A DNA stretch of 7,382 nucleotides, taken from SAR324 cluster bacterium (GTDB taxonomy: Bacteria > SAR324 > XYD2-FULL-50-16). The stretch covers positions 1 through 7,382 of the forward strand of contig NVSR01000156.1 of assembly GCA_002401295.1 (NCBI GenBank). The letters run 5' to 3'. Positions 5,559 through 7,382 of the stretch are shown here, in pieces. A program made the position numbers and the translations under genes. The stretch's first letter is position 1. Each line of letters opens with the position of its first letter. Below the pieces are notes generated by a model. That model had not been told where the DNA came from. It saw only the letters and a program-made list of their open reading frames with translations, and searched no databases.

Positions 5559-6749
5559 TCACCGGTTGTTCAAATACTCAACAGCATTTTTAATCCCATT
5601 GATGGTCATATCTTCCATATGGAAAATACTTCGGATCTTATTAATGGTCCAGGCACCATAAGAGTTTTCCCACTCATCTGCCGGAATGGGGTTCAACCAC
5701 ACACAATACTTAAAGCGTTCCTGGATACGCTGCAGCCAGACCCCGCTAGCCTCGGCATCATCCGTGGCACCAAAGTAGATCGAGCCATGGGAGGAATAGA
5801 GTTCTTCCGGGGCCATACTGGCATCACCCACAATAATGATGCGTGTATCAGGATTTTCTTGCAGCAACTTACTCGTTGCAAAAGGCACGCAACGCTGAGG
5901 GTCCGTATAAATATCTCCATACACTGTGTTATGAAAATAATAGGGTTTTAGCTCCTGAAAGCGATCCTGCATTTTGGAAAAGAGTAACTCCGTCAAACGG
6001 ATGAAAGGATACATGGAACTCCCCCCATTATCCAACAAGAGTCTGACCTTAATTTTGTCTCGCAGCTCCCTGGTAAAAACCAACTCAATTTCTCCGCCAT
6101 TACGCGCTGTTTGTCGAATGGTTTCATCAATCTGTAAGTCCGTTTCCGCTCCTGCCGGGACAATATTCTTCAGCGATTGCAATGCCTGATGTATGTTCTG
6201 AGCACTCAAGGTATTGGTCGCAGCATAGTCCACATACTTGCGTTCTCCCATCACCTTGACTGCCGAGCGATTGCCCGACTCACCATAAACTCGAACACCT
6301 TTCACCGCCGCCCCAGAGTGTCCAAAGGGAGACTTGCCTCCCGTACCGACCCAACGACTGCCACCATGATGTGCTTCCATTTGCTCACGCACCGTATCCC
6401 AGAAGCGTTTCATCAGCTCTTCATGACTCAGCTCCCACATCGCGTGTCGTGGTAGATCTCCTTTTTTGATGGCCTTGTTCAACCATTCCCGAAATTGTTT
6501 GGTTTGAAACAGGGCTGGATCTCCCTCAGCGACTTTAGGGATATCCACTCCATAAAAATAGAATGCAAAGGCACGCTCGTAAGCATCCATATGCTCCACA
6601 CGTTTGACAAAGGCCAAGCGGGCAAAAAGGAAGAGCTCATCCAGAGTCTCAGCCAAACCATCTTCCAGGCCTTTATAAAAATCCATGACGTAGGTCATGC
6701 TGACCGGAACGCCATACTCCTGCAGGAGATACACAAAACCATTTAACAT
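5559..6749 (-). CDS. CoxE-like VWA domain protein, partner of the MoxR ATPase
   Basis: This 396-residue cytoplasmic protein has the N-terminus typical of VWA proteins paired with MoxR ATPases (MLNGFVYLLQEYGVPVS). A glycine-rich central motif (GGSRWVGTGGKSPFGHSG, 129-146) follows, then a C-terminal VWA domain from about 232. Metal-site elements are D240 in LLLDNGGSSM, T275 in FHNTVYG and D309 in IIVGDASM. The first serine of the usual DxSxS is glycine here (D-N-G-G-S). The C-terminus (WLNPIPADEW, 351-360) also fits the family. Such proteins work with MoxR AAA+ ATPases in protein or metal-cofactor maturation; the client here is unknown. An in-frame TTG at 6770 would overlap the ATPase gene. The ATG at 6749-6747 is preferred because AGAGG lies 5 nt before it and the family match begins there. 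The ATPase stop is 14 bp upstream, so the two genes form an operon. Confidence 0.88.
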   Translation of the reverse strand: MLNGFVYLLQEYGVPVSMTYVMDFYKGLEDGLAETLDELFLFARLAFVKRVEHMDAYERAFAFYFYGVDIPKVAEGDPALFQTKQFREWLNKAIKKGDLPRHAMWELSHEELMKRFWDTVREQMEAHHGGSRWVGTGGKSPFGHSGAAVKGVRVYGESGNRSAVKVMGERKYVDYAATNTLSAQNIHQALQSLKNIVPAGAETDLQIDETIRQTARNGGEIELVFTRELRDKIKVRLLLDNGGSSMYPFIRLTELLFSKMQDRFQELKPYYFHNTVYGDIYTDPQRCVPFATSKLLQENPDTRIIIVGDASMAPEELYSSHGSIYFGATDDAEASGVWLQRIQERFKYCVWLNPIPADEWENSYGAWTINKIRSIFHMEDMTINGIKNAVEYLNNR

Positions 6750-6754
6750 GAGTA

Positions 6755-6759
6755 CCTCT
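6755..6759 (-). promoter_or_regulatory. Ribosome binding site deciding the VWA start
   Basis: AGAGG on the minus strand lies 5 nt before the ATG at 6749 and inside the 7-codon extension that a TTG start would need. It supports the shorter 396-residue protein. Confidence 0.65.
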
Positions 6760-6763
6760 CGTT

Positions 6764-7382
6764 TTACCAACTCATCGGATTGCGGGTTTTTTGCTTGCCA
6801 TTGCGGTGAGTGAGAATGTCATTCGTCCGTTTGAGCAGAGTGCCCAAAAAGGGGATATTCTGAATATTTTTTGGCATCACACCCTCAATACCGAGCGCTT
6901 CCAACCAATTCAGCAACTCGCTAGTGGCTGGCGGCTTTTCAAAGCCCTTGGATCTCAATTCGTAGAAAATCTTCATTGCCGTATTCAACAGCCCCTTGTC
7001 TACATCGGCGAAGTGAAGTTTCACGATTTGCCGCATTTCCGTCTCATCAGGAAAAGGCAGATGGTGACAAAAACAACGTCGCAAAAAAGGATCTGAAAGC
7101 TCACGTTTGGCGTTTGAAGTGATGATAATCAAGGGACGTTTCTTAGCCTTGATCGTCTTGTTGACCTCTCGAATTGTGAACTCACAATCGTCTAACACAT
7201 CCAATAAGTTATCTTGAACATCGGATTCTGTTTTATCAATTTCATCTAGGAGCAAGACCATGCGTTCCTCTGCGCGAAAGGCCCGACCAATAGGTCCCCA
7301 GATCACATAGTCAAAAAAGTTTTGCACATCCCGTCCTGATTTACCTGCTCCAAATCTAGCGTCATTGAGCCGTAGAACAGTG
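6764..7382 (-). CDS. MoxR-family AAA+ ATPase, N-terminal part outside the window
   Basis: The C-terminal 205 codons are visible and the frame is open to the window edge, so the start and Walker A lie beyond it. Present are a Walker B LLLDEID (catalytic Asp and Glu codons at 7246-7241), a sensor-1 ITSN (Asn codon 7114-7112) and SDPFLRRC with paired arginines (7081-7076), the probable Arg finger. The stretches FFDYVIWGPIGRAF and NLLDVLDDCEFTIREV, the latter followed by IKAKKRP, are typical of MoxR proteins. These form ring ATPases that act as chaperones with VWA partners. The GTG at 7327 is an internal valine: in-frame family-like sequence (ARFGAGKSGRD) continues upstream of it. The stop TAA (6766-6764) lies 14 bp before the VWA start, consistent with cotranscription and coupled translation. 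A short basic tail (KRTNDILTHRNGKQKTRNP) ends the protein. Confidence 0.9.
   Translation of the reverse strand, partial: TVLRLNDARFGAGKSGRDVQNFFDYVIWGPIGRAFRAEERMVLLLDEIDKTESDVQDNLLDVLDDCEFTIREVNKTIKAKKRPLIIITSNAKRELSDPFLRRCFCHHLPFPDETEMRQIVKLHFADVDKGLLNTAMKIFYELRSKGFEKPPATSELLNWLEALGIEGVMPKNIQNIPFLGTLLKRTNDILTHRNGKQKTRNPMSW

Noticed and set aside
5511..5951. 146-codon plus-strand open frame
   Set aside because: It lies almost wholly antisense within the well-supported VWA gene, has no family resemblance, and no ribosome site was seen.
6750..6770. TTG start giving a 7-residue longer VWA protein
   Set aside because: These bases contain the ribosome site for the ATG at 6749, overlap the ATPase stop, and family similarity starts at that ATG.
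7325..7327. GTG as the start of the MoxR ATPase
   Set aside because: The frame stays open with family-like residues to the window edge, and a start here would remove the Walker A region every functional member needs.

Overview
The window looks like an ordinary chromosomal stretch of a Gram-negative, moderately AT-rich bacterium. It resembles a proteobacterium or a deltaproteobacterium-like lineage. The signs are a BarA-type multidomain hybrid kinase, a MoxR ATPase paired with a CoxE-like VWA protein, Shine-Dalgarno-led genes and CCA-encoding tRNA genes. The species cannot be named from sequence alone. No transposon, integrase, CRISPR array, phage gene or rRNA was seen.

Layout from left to right. 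Positions 1-193 (+) hold two tandem elongator tRNA-Met(CAU) genes, the first cut by the window edge. All 61 visible bases of the first match the second, and a perfect hairpin lies in the spacer. Positions 194-870 are AT-rich. They hold one unrecognised 77-aa gene (350-583, -), a possible interrupted leader reading frame upstream of it (588-728, -), two small hairpins and a short flanking direct repeat. Positions 871-4815 (-) form a signalling locus: a 1149-residue membrane hybrid histidine kinase (six predicted TM segments, PAS-PAS-HisKA-HATPase-REC-REC-HPt), then a 130-residue stand-alone receiver. The 102-bp gap between them contains a promoter-like sequence whose -35 and -10 regions overlap two copies of GAAATGTAA exactly 21 bp apart.

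Positions 4988-5497 (+) encode a YbaK/EbsC-type aminoacyl-tRNA deacylase, divergent from the kinase. A 9-bp GC-rich hairpin (5519-5539) separates it from the convergent VWA gene (5559-6749, -). Directly upstream of that gene lies a MoxR-family AAA+ ATPase (6764-7382, -) that runs off the right edge.

Functionally there are three units: the tRNA genes plus a translation-quality-control deacylase (not adjacent), a phosphorelay locus with no DNA-binding output domain in view, and an ATPase/VWA chaperone-like pair. No new multi-gene system could be demonstrated. The points most worth a second look are the repeat-bearing promoter between kinase and receiver, the TGA-interrupted frame ending 4 nt before the 77-aa gene, the altered first receiver domain of the kinase, and the atypical MIDAS motif of the VWA protein.
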